From a virus: 40,272 bases of DNA. Numbering within the stretch: the first letter of the stretch is position 1; each line of letters begins with the position of its first letter. Shown here one piece after another: positions 8,116 through 16,265 of the stretch. The notes under the pieces were generated by a model that saw only the letters and a program-made list of their open reading frames with translations, was not told where the DNA came from and ran no database searches. Made by a program: the position numbers and the translations under genes. Where the stretch lies: positions 1-40,272 of IMG/VR virus record IMGVR_UViG_3300000226_000003. The stretch is one strand, 5' to 3'.

Positions 8116-8334
8116 ATGCAATATGAAATTAAATCCGGAAGAACTTTGTATATGACTAATGCAAGTTCTTCCATTCAAGCAGTTCAAAATTTTAAAGTAT
8201 CTGTTGGGAATTTACCCGTTGATTCAGTTCATTATATAGGAAATATTTCAGTATTAGATAATGTTATAAATAATTTTGAGAAGGAAAAAGAATCCTATTT
8301 CGATTACTGGACATTTAATAATGGCAAGCATTGA
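8116..8334 (+). CDS. Small protein, first gene of radical SAM/SET cassette
   Basis: Not recognised. The 72-aa protein has a Ser/Asn-rich N-terminal half (TNASSSIQAVQNF) and an acidic, aromatic C-terminal half (ESYFDYWTFNN). It overlaps the next gene by 14 bases and starts directly downstream of its promoter. Its size and position would suit a substrate or regulator of the enzymes that follow, but nothing in the sequence proves this. Confidence 0.6.
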   Translation: MQYEIKSGRTLYMTNASSSIQAVQNFKVSVGNLPVDSVHYIGNISVLDNVINNFEKEKESYFDYWTFNNGKH

Positions 8335-9376
8335 CATTAAAACTACTGTTGGCATTACACATATAGAATTACTAGACAATCCATTTGTTAAAAAATGGAC
8401 AGATCATTTCTGTAAAATGTTAGATAGTTATAGTATAAAATATACAGTTCCGCCCACTCCAGTATATGAGATTGAACCCAGATCAATTCCAGATACATTA
8501 CAAGATATACAAAATTTAAAAAATGAAATTTATTCAATTAATAATTTAATAACAGATGGAGCAAAATTCCCATTTGATCCAGAAAGAATAACTATTAATT
8601 CTATTCGTGATGATCATGATGAAGGACAGAAAATATTAAATGAAGTTCATCGTTATTTTACTACTGCTGGTAGATCGATGAATGAATTTAGAAATCAAGG
8701 CACACATACTCGAGGATTATGGTCAGATAGTTTCCCTTCAGAATTTTCATGGGATGTTTCTTATGAATCAGAATTTTTTCATTCTCATGCTTTAGTTAAT
8801 GATTACGTACATGCATTAGATAGATATCAAGCAACATCTAGAAAAAAACAAGGATATGATAAACAAGTAGTTAATCTTAGGTTTAGTTTTGATAATAAAA
8901 TAGGTGATTGTCGATTTGAAGAAGGAGCATTCCATCATATTTCATCACAGGATTATGCGTATGCTGATGATAATGAAGATCTTGATGTTTGGGTAAGTAA
9001 TGCCATATTAGGAAAAGATTATATAGAAGCATGGTATGATCAAGATGATCCTTCTCAATGGGATGTCACACCTATTAATGGGCATAGTGGATGTTTTAAA
9101 ATTAACGTATACAATCGTTGGCATTATCATAGAAGTGAAGAAGGTCGCTTGATACAACATTTAGTAAAAAGTAATGAGTTTCAAAATTGGTTAAAAGAAC
9201 ATAATGTTGAATACCATCCTTCTATGTGCGGTATGCCATTGGGTAAGGTAACACGTGGTAAAAATTTACTTAATTGGATGAAAATACCTCCACGAGATTG
9301 TCCATTATCTCCTTGGATTACAAATAATAATAATCAATGGATAAACAGATCTTTCGAGGTAATTTTAAATGTATAG
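8321..9376 (+). CDS. Novel family protein (HRYFTTA family), copy 1
   Basis: A 351-aa soluble protein of no family known to me, clearly paralogous to the protein at 26173-27132. Shared blocks are: (N/D)PFVxKW near the N-terminus, QKILNxxHRYFTTA in the middle, LGKDYI followed by DDPxxWD, and a C-terminal FQNWLKE then (S/A)MCG(M/I)PLGKV. Conserved His, Asp and Trp residues hint at an enzyme or metal site. It overlaps the gene before by 14 bases and the SET gene after by 8, so it is part of a coupled operon. Confidence 0.75.
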   Translation: MASIDIKTTVGITHIELLDNPFVKKWTDHFCKMLDSYSIKYTVPPTPVYEIEPRSIPDTLQDIQNLKNEIYSINNLITDGAKFPFDPERITINSIRDDHDEGQKILNEVHRYFTTAGRSMNEFRNQGTHTRGLWSDSFPSEFSWDVSYESEFFHSHALVNDYVHALDRYQATSRKKQGYDKQVVNLRFSFDNKIGDCRFEEGAFHHISSQDYAYADDNEDLDVWVSNAILGKDYIEAWYDQDDPSQWDVTPINGHSGCFKINVYNRWHYHRSEEGRLIQHLVKSNEFQNWLKEHNVEYHPSMCGMPLGKVTRGKNLLNWMKIPPRDCPLSPWITNNNNQWINRSFEVILNV

Positions 9377-9689
9377 ACCTTTACCAAATGGAATAACAAT
9401 AGGACAGTCCAAAATTGAAGGAATTGGTTTAATTGCAACCAGAAATTTTGATAAGGACATTGTATTGGGCATCGCTCATATTGCGAATAAGAATTTTCCA
9501 CATGGGTATATACGCACTGCATTAGGAGCTTTTTATAATCATAATAATAATCCAAATTGTAAAACAATGAATGGATTTTGGCATCAAATTCCTGTTAAGT
9601 ATCTCGTTACGATTAAAAAAATTCAACCTAATGATGAATTAACAGCAGAATATTCTTTATATGTAGTAGAGGAAGATAATTGGGAATGA
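9369..9689 (+). CDS. SET-domain protein (putative protein methyltransferase)
   Basis: A minimal 106-aa SET domain. Residues 12-33 (S-x-IEGIGLIATRNFDKD) match the N-terminal SET strands. NHNNNPNC (57-64) corresponds to the NHS/C SAM-binding motif, and DELTAEY (89-95) to the catalytic (G/D)EELTxxY motif with its Tyr. SET proteins methylate lysines with SAM; pre- and post-SET parts are absent. It lies between the novel-family gene (8-base overlap) and a radical SAM gene (ATGA overlap), suggesting shared work on one target. Confidence 0.8.
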   Translation: MYRPLPNGITIGQSKIEGIGLIATRNFDKDIVLGIAHIANKNFPHGYIRTALGAFYNHNNNPNCKTMNGFWHQIPVKYLVTIKKIQPNDELTAEYSLYVVEEDNWE

Positions 9690-10765
9690 ACATAATAGCT
9701 CTAAATAAAGAATTAAATATTGATGATTTAAATCAAACTACAGAAATAGAATTAACATTTGATAATATATGTAACTTATCTTGTAGTTATTGTGATAGTT
9801 CCAAAAGTTCATCATGGGCCCTTAATATAAATTTGAATGGTGCTTTTAATTTACAAACAAGTAATTTATATAATGAAGTTTTTGAGTTTGATGGGCGGTT
9901 AATTCAAAAAAACTTAATTAAATTTATTAGTTGGTGGCATAATAATAGTAATCAAGTAACAGTACTCAAGATAAATGGTGGTGAACCAATATTATCACAA
10001 TATTTTTGGAAATTCATTCATAATATTTCAAAATCCCCTAATCCAGAATTAAATTTAATTATTGTATCCAATTTAGTCTATGATCCTGGCCAGCTTGATA
10101 AGTTATATGATGTAAGTGATAAATTTAAATCTATACAAATAATAGCAAGTATAGATGTCAATAATGGTATTTGCGATTTTTTAAGAGCAGGCGGCGGTTA
10201 TTTAAGACAGAAAAATAATATTATGAGATCACTTGGTGCACCTATTAATTGTTTTCTTACATTGCAAAATGTTATTAGTGTATTTTCTGTTTGGTATTAT
10301 AGTTCATTTATAGAGTATAATATAGAATTAAGAAAACACAGTTCAACTTCAAGATTTGATAGTTTAGAAGCACTTTTAAATCCTAGTGAATGGTCACGCT
10401 TTGCAACGATCCCAGGCAATCTTAGACCTTTTAGTAGTATTATATTAACATCTCCGTCTTTTCAAAGTATATTAATGTTACCTACACATTTAAGAGAATA
10501 TTTGTATGAAGATATATTTACTACATATAGTTCTCTAAAAAGTGAGTTACATAAACCAGATAAAAATACCATTATTAGATGTTTAAATTATATCCAATCT
10601 GCTAAATTTCCAGATAATCTGGAATCAAATAGATTAAGTATGGAACGAGATCTTAAAAAATTTATAATCGAATATGAAAAAATAGTTCGTAATGACGATA
10701 AAGAATTCACATCAATATCTTCTATATTTCCTAAAGTATTTGTAGATTGGCTGGATACTATATAA
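9686..10765 (+). CDS. Radical SAM protein
   Basis: C29, C33 and C36 form the CxxxCxxC motif (CNLSCSYC) that binds the [4Fe-4S] cluster of radical SAM enzymes. INGGEP about residue 97 is the second signature (GGEP, SAM contact). At 359 aa it resembles SPASM/twitch-type peptide-modifying enzymes, but the C-terminal part lacks the multiple Cys of a SPASM domain. The ATG at 9686 overlaps the stop of the SET gene (ATGA); the TTG two codons earlier is not needed. It is the last gene of the cassette. Confidence 0.85.
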   Translation: MNIIALNKELNIDDLNQTTEIELTFDNICNLSCSYCDSSKSSSWALNINLNGAFNLQTSNLYNEVFEFDGRLIQKNLIKFISWWHNNSNQVTVLKINGGEPILSQYFWKFIHNISKSPNPELNLIIVSNLVYDPGQLDKLYDVSDKFKSIQIIASIDVNNGICDFLRAGGGYLRQKNNIMRSLGAPINCFLTLQNVISVFSVWYYSSFIEYNIELRKHSSTSRFDSLEALLNPSEWSRFATIPGNLRPFSSIILTSPSFQSILMLPTHLREYLYEDIFTTYSSLKSELHKPDKNTIIRCLNYIQSAKFPDNLESNRLSMERDLKKFIIEYEKIVRNDDKEFTSISSIFPKVFVDWLDTI

Positions 10766-10796
10766 TACGGTAATATATAATATATTATTTCTTTCT

Positions 10797-10802
10797 TAAA
10801 TA
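10797..10802 (+). promoter_or_regulatory. Late promoter box TAAATA
   Basis: TTAAATA upstream of the small secreted protein gene at 10888. The predicted start of transcription falls at the 5' edge of the structured element at 10805-10866. Confidence 0.5.
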
Positions 10803-10804
10803 AC

Positions 10805-10866
10805 AAACTAGGGGTGGATGGTTATGGATCACATATATAGGGTATATAATCATCGCTGACTAGTTT
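10805..10866 (+). other. Long two-stem inverted repeat (possible structured RNA leader)
   Basis: The outer stem is AAACTAG (10805-10811) with CTAGTTT (10860-10866), 7 of 7 pairs. After symmetric 5-base internal loops the inner stem is GATGGTTAT (10817-10825) with ATAATCATC (10846-10854), 9 pairs including one G-U. The apical part is 20 bases. No T-run follows, so it is not a terminator. It lies in the leader of the secreted-protein gene, whose GGAG site is outside the structure. Confidence 0.6.
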
Positions 10867-10887
10867 AGCAACTTATTGGAGAATAAT

Positions 10888-11103
10888 ATGAAGGCAATAG
10901 TAATTGCAGCTTTAATTACAGGTTTTTCAATTAGTTCAGTTTATGCGTCGGATCACGGCGATGCCGCATGGCAAGCTCATGTCGGTACAGTTGGCACTCC
11001 AGCACCATGTGAAATGGTAATGGATCGTGGTGGTCCAGTTGAAGTTTGCGGTACAATATTTCTAGGTCATGAGTTGACAAAGGAAGATTTACTAGCAAAG
11101 TAA
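10888..11103 (+). CDS. Small secreted (periplasmic) protein
   Basis: A 71-aa precursor with a signal peptide (residues 1-20, ending SSVYA before SD). The mature part is about 51 residues with two cysteines (CEMVMDRGGPVEVC) able to form a disulfide in the periplasm. TTGGAG lies upstream of the ATG at 10888, which fixes the start; the TTG at 10876 would spoil the signal peptide. The gene sits behind a late box and a long RNA hairpin. No function can be assigned. Confidence 0.75.
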   Translation: MKAIVIAALITGFSISSVYASDHGDAAWQAHVGTVGTPAPCEMVMDRGGPVEVCGTIFLGHELTKEDLLAK

Positions 11104-11158
11104 ACTATATAGCATAATTGAATCATTCGACAATAATAATTAAACGCTAAAAACACGG

Positions 11159-11183
11159 AAAGGGCCCGCTATAGGGCCCTTTT
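11159..11183. terminator. Rho-independent terminator, bidirectional
   Basis: AAAGGGCCC (11159-11167) and GGGCCCTTT (11174-11182) form a GC-rich hairpin with a 6-base loop, flanked by A's and T's. It sits between the convergent genes ending at 11103 (+) and 11215 (-). Confidence 0.85.
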
Positions 11184-11214
11184 CACTTATTAAATCCATA
11201 GACTTGGTTTTAAC

Positions 11215-11580
11215 TTACGAGTGTTTCTTTTTTTCCGAAGCACCATTTTTATGTACGTCTTTGCGTATTACTTTTTCAAGTTTTAAATATGCTAATCTTT
11301 CGTTAGGAACATATCTCCAAACTACGCCTCTATCATTTACTTTTTCAAATACTGTTTTAGTAACACCAATTGCTATAATAACTGCTTCTTCATCATCCAA
11401 TATTACAATGTCACCGGGATTAAATGCGTTACTTAATTTAAATTTTATTCCTTTTGCTAAGGATGTTGCCCAATCTTTAATCATCATTGCCATAATTATG
11501 CTTACTAGTATAGTAAGCCAAGGCATTAAAAATGTTGTAAGTTGCATACTAGTTGTTAGAGATAGTTCTTCAATATTCAT
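11215..11580 (-). CDS. Minimal MscS-like mechanosensitive channel protein
   Basis: A 121-aa protein with one hydrophobic segment (residues 13-34). A helix (KDWATSLAKGIKFKLS) and a beta domain follow: FNPGDIVIL (53-61), IIAIGVTKTVF, then YVPNERL (90-96). This order of pore helix, F-x-x-GD-x-V, T and PN is the core of the MscS channel family. The two outer helices and the C-terminal vestibule of normal MscS (about 280 aa) are missing. The ATG at 11580 has an AGGA site upstream. It might alter membrane tension responses or ion flow in the infected cell. Confidence 0.65.
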   Translation of the reverse strand: MNIEELSLTTSMQLTTFLMPWLTILVSIIMAMMIKDWATSLAKGIKFKLSNAFNPGDIVILDDEEAVIIAIGVTKTVFEKVNDRGVVWRYVPNERLAYLKLEKVIRKDVHKNGASEKKKHS

Positions 11581-11601
11581 ATACAAATTTTCCTATTTGT
11601 G

Positions 11602-11614
11602 TAAATATTATTTA
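11602..11614. promoter_or_regulatory. Overlapping face-to-face late promoters
   Basis: TAAATA-T-TATTTA. The plus box (11602-11607) is 6 bases before the ATG at 11614. The minus box (11614-11609) points to the MscS-like gene with a 28-base leader. The two would compete for the same DNA. Confidence 0.5.
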
Positions 11615-12261
11615 TGGTAAAGAAGGTAGCATTTTGTATAGGCAATGGTCAATCTCGTAAGGGGTATGATCTAGAGAAATTACGGGACGTTGGTCCATTA
11701 TATGGCTGTGGCGCAATTTGGCGTGACCATCACGTGGATAATTTAATTTGTTGTGATAAATTTAGAGCAAAAGATGCCGCAGAGCATCACGTAGAAATGC
11801 GTTCAAATTTTTATACGCGAGTAGATTATATCCCACATTTAGAGGCAGTAGGTATTAAACCACTGCCATCACTTCCTTATTTTGGATTAGAACCGCATGA
11901 ACAACCTTCAGGTTGGGATAGTGGTTTATATGCTGTACATACCGCTATACACGAAAAAGCAGATGTAATAATGTTGCTTGGTTATGACTTTTATGGTTGG
12001 GGTAAAAATCAAAGTAGAGTTAACAACATATACAAGAGAACAAAACATTATAATAAAGAGAAAAAACCACGTGATCCAATTACGTGGATTAACCAATTTC
12101 AATTGTTGTTTAAAACGCATTATACAGTAACATTTATTTTTATTAAACCTGAAAATTATCCACATCCGCCAGAGTTTGACTCGTGGAGGTATGTATTGTT
12201 TGATACGTATGAGGGATTGGATAGGTTTGCTAGTAAAAAACTAGACGATATACACAATTAA
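11614..12261 (+). CDS. Putative glycan-transfer / DUF115-like protein
   Basis: The N-terminus VAFCIGNGQSRKGYDLEKLRD, then PLYGCGAIWRD, resembles a Rossmann-like family seen in phages and in sialyltransferase-like or DUF115 proteins (GNGxS near the start). IMLLGYDFYGWG lies in the middle. It may handle a nucleotide sugar, but catalytic residues cannot be named. Late box spacing (6 bases) supports the ATG at 11614. Its stop codon shares the palindrome TTAA with the stop of the convergent gene (12258-12261). Confidence 0.5.
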   Translation: MVKKVAFCIGNGQSRKGYDLEKLRDVGPLYGCGAIWRDHHVDNLICCDKFRAKDAAEHHVEMRSNFYTRVDYIPHLEAVGIKPLPSLPYFGLEPHEQPSGWDSGLYAVHTAIHEKADVIMLLGYDFYGWGKNQSRVNNIYKRTKHYNKEKKPRDPITWINQFQLLFKTHYTVTFIFIKPENYPHPPEFDSWRYVLFDTYEGLDRFASKKLDDIHN

Positions 12262-13889
12262 AGTTGTGGTGTAGTTTCTTCTTGATCAGCAGGTATTTCG
12301 TGTTTTGCGGCCGCTTGTTCCTTATCAAGTTTTTCCCAATCAGCAAGCTCTTTAAGTAATGGACCCATTTCTACAACATTACGTATAGCGGTTTCGGCCC
12401 AGTTAGTTCTAAATCTGACCAATCTTTCTTTTGTTGTAAACCCTGGTGGGTTACCACCAACAGGGGCACCATATATAATAAGTTCGTGCATTTTAGCACC
12501 AATTTTACTGTTTATTTTTAAATTATATCCTTTAAGTGCTTTCAGTAAAGGTTCACCAAATTGTAATTCGTAATATGCTTTTTTAGCAGATGGACTTAAA
12601 ATAACCATATAAACGCCTTCTTCTCTTCTAGTGGCATGATAATTTATTGCATCCCATAGTTGTTCAATAAATTTTGCTTCTTTTGTTTCATTATCGCCCG
12701 CTAACATTGCATTTATTTGAGTTACTGCTTCACTATATGCTTGCCCAATTGGAGAATTGGTACCTTTATTAGCACCATAATTATAATTTCTAATTTCAGT
12801 AGCACTCATATTTGGACGATTTCCTGAATCTGCAAATTGCCACTTTTGCTTTTTATCGTCTGAAAATTGAACTCCTACATGGTTAAAGAATTCTTGTATT
12901 TTTTCAAATGAAGCACCACTTACTTGACCAAATTGCTCAACTGTTTGTGCTTTAAGACTGATTAAGTTCAAATATTTTATTTGTTGTCCACCATAGTAAA
13001 TTTTCAAATCTACTTTTGTAGATTTTTGATTTGATGCATCTGCTCCATCACTTGCTACTAGTATTTGTTTTTTTACTTGATCGCTGTATGCATGTTCAAT
13101 AGCTTGTTTAACTCTAGGAGAAGATAATCCATAAAGTGCCGCATCTAACCACATTTGATTCAGAACCTTTAGTCTTTCTTTAGCTACACCTAGTTTACTT
13201 AATGCGTTTCCTTCTTCTAATACGCCACCTGTCTCCACTAATGCTTTAAATACCATACCATCAGCTCTAGGTAAAGATAAGTTAAATTTTAAAGGATCCA
13301 TTGGTTTTGCATCTGTTTGTATTTCTATTTCTAAGTTTTCATTTTGAATTAGTTTTTTTGCAAGTTTTTGTGATTCTGATGCTAATTGTTCTTGACTCCA
13401 AGTCGGATTACCTTGTTCATCATGTAATTTTGTGCCTTGTTTAAAACAAACAGACATTACACAACCCATAATTGCTTCTGCTACAGATCCTATAGTCCAT
13501 TTAAGTGACCCAGTAGAATGTTCATCTTTTACTATATTGCTAATATAGATATTTTGCCACCCACCTTGGTCGTTTTGGGCGGTAAGTGCTTCTTCTCCAG
13601 AGTCTGTTTGTACTTCAAGTTTAACTTCAGCTGCTTGTGCTAAATCACCTGAGTCAAGTATTGCATTTAAGTCTCTTCTAACTCTTTTGGGATTTAGAAT
13701 TCTGCCGTGTATAATATGCGGAGGAATCTTACCACTCCATTTACCACCACCTATATTAAAATTATACGTTTGATTAGCACCAATGCCTTTAATGAGATTT
13801 TTAATGTATTGACCATCGTGTTTTTTTACTTCAGACGCCGTCATTGTTTTGACCATGTCTGCTTCAATTAAAAATTCATGATACTTCAT
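12258..13889 (-). CDS. Candidate packaged internal head protein with possible nuclease signature
   Basis: The 543-aa protein begins MKYHEFLIEA, strikingly like the T4 capsid-targeting peptide MKTYQEFIAEA. LIE before A10 fits the (L/I)xE cleavage site of the T4 gp21 prohead protease. This predicts loading into the capsid and injection with the DNA. Further in, Glu138 (SVAEAI), Asp294 (KVDLKI) and SLK at 311-313 are arranged like a PD-(D/E)xK nuclease core, a weaker inference. The start overlaps the stop of the upstream gene (TAATG), and both share a late promoter. Confidence 0.7.
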   Translation of the reverse strand: MKYHEFLIEADMVKTMTASEVKKHDGQYIKNLIKGIGANQTYNFNIGGGKWSGKIPPHIIHGRILNPKRVRRDLNAILDSGDLAQAAEVKLEVQTDSGEEALTAQNDQGGWQNIYISNIVKDEHSTGSLKWTIGSVAEAIMGCVMSVCFKQGTKLHDEQGNPTWSQEQLASESQKLAKKLIQNENLEIEIQTDAKPMDPLKFNLSLPRADGMVFKALVETGGVLEEGNALSKLGVAKERLKVLNQMWLDAALYGLSSPRVKQAIEHAYSDQVKKQILVASDGADASNQKSTKVDLKIYYGGQQIKYLNLISLKAQTVEQFGQVSGASFEKIQEFFNHVGVQFSDDKKQKWQFADSGNRPNMSATEIRNYNYGANKGTNSPIGQAYSEAVTQINAMLAGDNETKEAKFIEQLWDAINYHATRREEGVYMVILSPSAKKAYYELQFGEPLLKALKGYNLKINSKIGAKMHELIIYGAPVGGNPPGFTTKERLVRFRTNWAETAIRNVVEMGPLLKELADWEKLDKEQAAAKHEIPADQEETTPQL

Positions 13890-14197
13890 TAATTCTTTGC
13901 GCCTTGTTGTGCTTTATTCAATTTATCTTTCAAATCCTTAGCATAGTCTTTACCAGACTGTTCTAAATTAGGATCTACTTTTCCGGTAGTAATAGTTGTG
14001 CCCAATGCTTTGTTAAATTTTGTTTCATCACTTGGTTCTGCTTTATCAGGACCTTGCTCTGTATTTTGTTCTGCTTTATTCACTAGTTGTTGCCCGGCGT
14101 CACGCACTTGTTTATTCAAAGGACTAACAGCCTTAGGACGGTTATGAGAAATCGTGCCTTGTGGTGTTTCTTCTATAAGAATTTCAGAAATTTTCAT
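13889..14197 (-). CDS. Candidate small internal head protein
   Basis: The 102-aa protein begins MKISEILIEE, with LIE at residues 7-9, matching the capsid-targeting peptide plus prohead-protease site of T4 internal proteins. The rest is polar, rich in Gln, Asn, Lys and Glu and low in hydrophobics, as expected for a small packaged protein. It is the first gene of a minus-strand pair with the 543-aa protein. No enzyme motif is visible. Confidence 0.65.
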   Translation of the reverse strand: MKISEILIEETPQGTISHNRPKAVSPLNKQVRDAGQQLVNKAEQNTEQGPDKAEPSDETKFNKALGTTITTGKVDPNLEQSGKDYAKDLKDKLNKAQQGAKN

Positions 14198-14220
14198 AAT
14201 ACTACCATATTTGTTTTCTA

Positions 14221-14228
14221 TATTTATA
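14221..14228 (-). promoter_or_regulatory. Late promoter, full TATAAATA octamer (minus strand)
   Basis: On the minus strand TATAAATA is followed by a 23-base gap to the ATG at 14197. It drives the two internal-head-protein candidates. Confidence 0.7.
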
Positions 14229-14279
14229 CTATCTGTTAGTTAAAAATAGTTTTGCTATTAAGTCGGAGGGATTGTAAAC

Positions 14280-14285
14280 TAAATA
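14280..14285 (+). promoter_or_regulatory. Late promoter box TAAATA upstream of prkA
   Basis: TAAATA, then a leader with CAGGAG (14295-14300) and the ATG at 14309. It is the only late box visible before the PrkA-family gene. Confidence 0.6.
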
Positions 14286-14308
14286 TACATAACACAGGAG
14301 CGTGATAC

Positions 14309-16249
14309 ATGGTAAGCAAATTACTTAAAGAGTATTCTTCTAACTATCAAAGTAAAAAAGAGATAGAAATAACATTAGAAGAATATTTAACATTATGTAA
14401 GAAAGATCCATTGGCTTATGCTACATCTGCTGAACGCATGTTAGCAGCTATCGGAGACCCAGAACACGTCGATACTTCAGAAGATTCAAGATTGTCTCGT
14501 ATATTCTTGAATAGAACATTAAGAGTTTTCCCAGCATTTAAAGATTTTTATGGATTAGAAGATACAGTTGAACGAATTGTAGGCTTCTTTAAACACGCCG
14601 CGCAAGGATTGGAAGAACGCAAACAAATATTATATTTGCTTGGTCCAGTAGGTGGCGGCAAGAGTTCTTTAGCAGAACGACTAAAAGAACTAATGGAAAC
14701 ATATCCAATATATGTTCTTAAAGCAGGCGATACAATTAGTCCTGTGTATGAAAGTCCGTTATCATTATTTGATCCAGAAGTATATGGTGACCAACTTGAA
14801 AAAGAATATAAAGTGCCAAAACGTTATCTCACCGGCTTGTTAAGTCCGTGGGCAATTAAACGTTTGGACGAATTTGACGGAGATATTACTAAATTTTCCG
14901 TAGTTAAATTACAGCCTAGCAAATTAAAGCAAATTGCTGTAGTAAAAACAGAACCAGGTGATGAAAATAACCAAGATATAAGTGCTCTAGTAGGCAAAAC
15001 AGACATTCGCCAATTAGAATACTTTTCACAACATGATCCAGATTCATATGCATTTAGTGGTGCATTGTGTAAGGGCAACCAAGGCCTTATGGAGTTTGTA
15101 GAAATGTTTAAAGCACCAATTAAAGTGCTACATCCACTATTAACTGCTACACAAGAAGGCAACTACATGGGCACAGAAGGTATTAGTGCTATCCCATTTA
15201 GTGGCACAATTTTAGCACATAGTAATGAATCAGAATGGACATCATTTAAAAACAACAAAAATAACGAAGCGTTTTTAGATCGTGTATATGTTGTTAAAGT
15301 TCCTTATTGTTTGCGTATAGATGAGGAAATTAAGATTTATGATAAGATGCTAACATCTAGTGGATTAGCAAATCATGCGTGTGCCCCACAAACACTAGAT
15401 ATGTTAGGACAGTTTTCAATTTTAAGCAGATTACTTGAGCATGAAAACAGCAATTTGTTTTCCAAAATGCAAGTGTATAATGGTAAGAACTTAAAGGATA
15501 CGGATCCGCAAGCAAAGAGTCTACAGGAGTATAAAGATACTGCTGGAGTAGACGAAGGCATGTCAGGTTCATCGACACGTTTTGCTTTTAAGATTTTATC
15601 TCAGACATTCAACTTTGACACAGCGGAGATAGCCGCTGATCCAGTACATCTAATGTTTGTATTGGAACAAGCGATAAAACGCGAGCAATTTGGTGAGGAA
15701 AAAGAAAAAGCACTCATTTATTATATTAAAGAGTGGCTCTCGCCAAAGTATGCTGATTTTATCGGCAATGAAATACAGAAAGCATATTTAGAAAGTTATA
15801 GTGATTATGGACAAAACTTGTTTGATCGTTATATTCAATATGCTGACCATTGGATACAAGAGATAGATTTTAAGGATCCTGATACAGGCAACCTCTTTAA
15901 TCGTGACGTATTAAACGACGAACTAGAGAAAATAGAAAAGCCAGCAGGCATTGCTAACCCTAAAGACTTCCGTAGTGAAGTAGTCAACTTTGTTCTACGC
16001 GCTAAAGCAAAGAACAAAGGTAAAAATCCAAAATGGTCAAGTTACGAGAAACTACGTGAAATTATAGAGAAGAAAATGTTTGCGTCTACAGAGGAATTAC
16101 TTCCAATTATTTCCTTTGGTAATAAGCAAAATAAAGATGATCAACAAAAGCATGACGATTTTGTAGAGCGTATGGAGTCAAAAGGCTATACAGAACGTCA
16201 AGTGCGCCGCCTCGTGGAGTGGTTTATGCGGACCCAGAAGTCAAGTTAA
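14309..16249 (+). CDS. prkA: PrkA-family AAA+ serine kinase/protease-like protein
   Basis: The 646-aa length matches cellular PrkA (about 640 aa). GPVGGGKSS (112-120) is the Walker A motif, and the PrkA-type AAA+ core runs to about residue 400. Typical PrkA blocks are the arginine-finger region (NNKNNEAFLDRVYVVKVPY) and SGSSTRFAFKILSQTFN. The C-terminal segment is the PrkA kinase-like domain. Cellular PrkA (YeaG) works with YeaH and YcgB in starvation and stationary-phase responses; Bacillus PrkA has been described as a Lon-like protease. The same three genes follow one another here, with a homing gene between the first two. Confidence 0.92.
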   Translation: MVSKLLKEYSSNYQSKKEIEITLEEYLTLCKKDPLAYATSAERMLAAIGDPEHVDTSEDSRLSRIFLNRTLRVFPAFKDFYGLEDTVERIVGFFKHAAQGLEERKQILYLLGPVGGGKSSLAERLKELMETYPIYVLKAGDTISPVYESPLSLFDPEVYGDQLEKEYKVPKRYLTGLLSPWAIKRLDEFDGDITKFSVVKLQPSKLKQIAVVKTEPGDENNQDISALVGKTDIRQLEYFSQHDPDSYAFSGALCKGNQGLMEFVEMFKAPIKVLHPLLTATQEGNYMGTEGISAIPFSGTILAHSNESEWTSFKNNKNNEAFLDRVYVVKVPYCLRIDEEIKIYDKMLTSSGLANHACAPQTLDMLGQFSILSRLLEHENSNLFSKMQVYNGKNLKDTDPQAKSLQEYKDTAGVDEGMSGSSTRFAFKILSQTFNFDTAEIAADPVHLMFVLEQAIKREQFGEEKEKALIYYIKEWLSPKYADFIGNEIQKAYLESYSDYGQNLFDRYIQYADHWIQEIDFKDPDTGNLFNRDVLNDELEKIEKPAGIANPKDFRSEVVNFVLRAKAKNKGKNPKWSSYEKLREIIEKKMFASTEELLPIISFGNKQNKDDQQKHDDFVERMESKGYTERQVRRLVEWFMRTQKSS

Positions 16250-16265
16250 GTATTATAATGCGAGT

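Noticed and set aside
11204-11620. Plus-strand frame of 138 codons opposite the MscS-like gene
   Set aside because: The minus-strand product has a clear MscS pattern and a ribosome site; the plus frame gives a low-complexity hydrophobic mirror.
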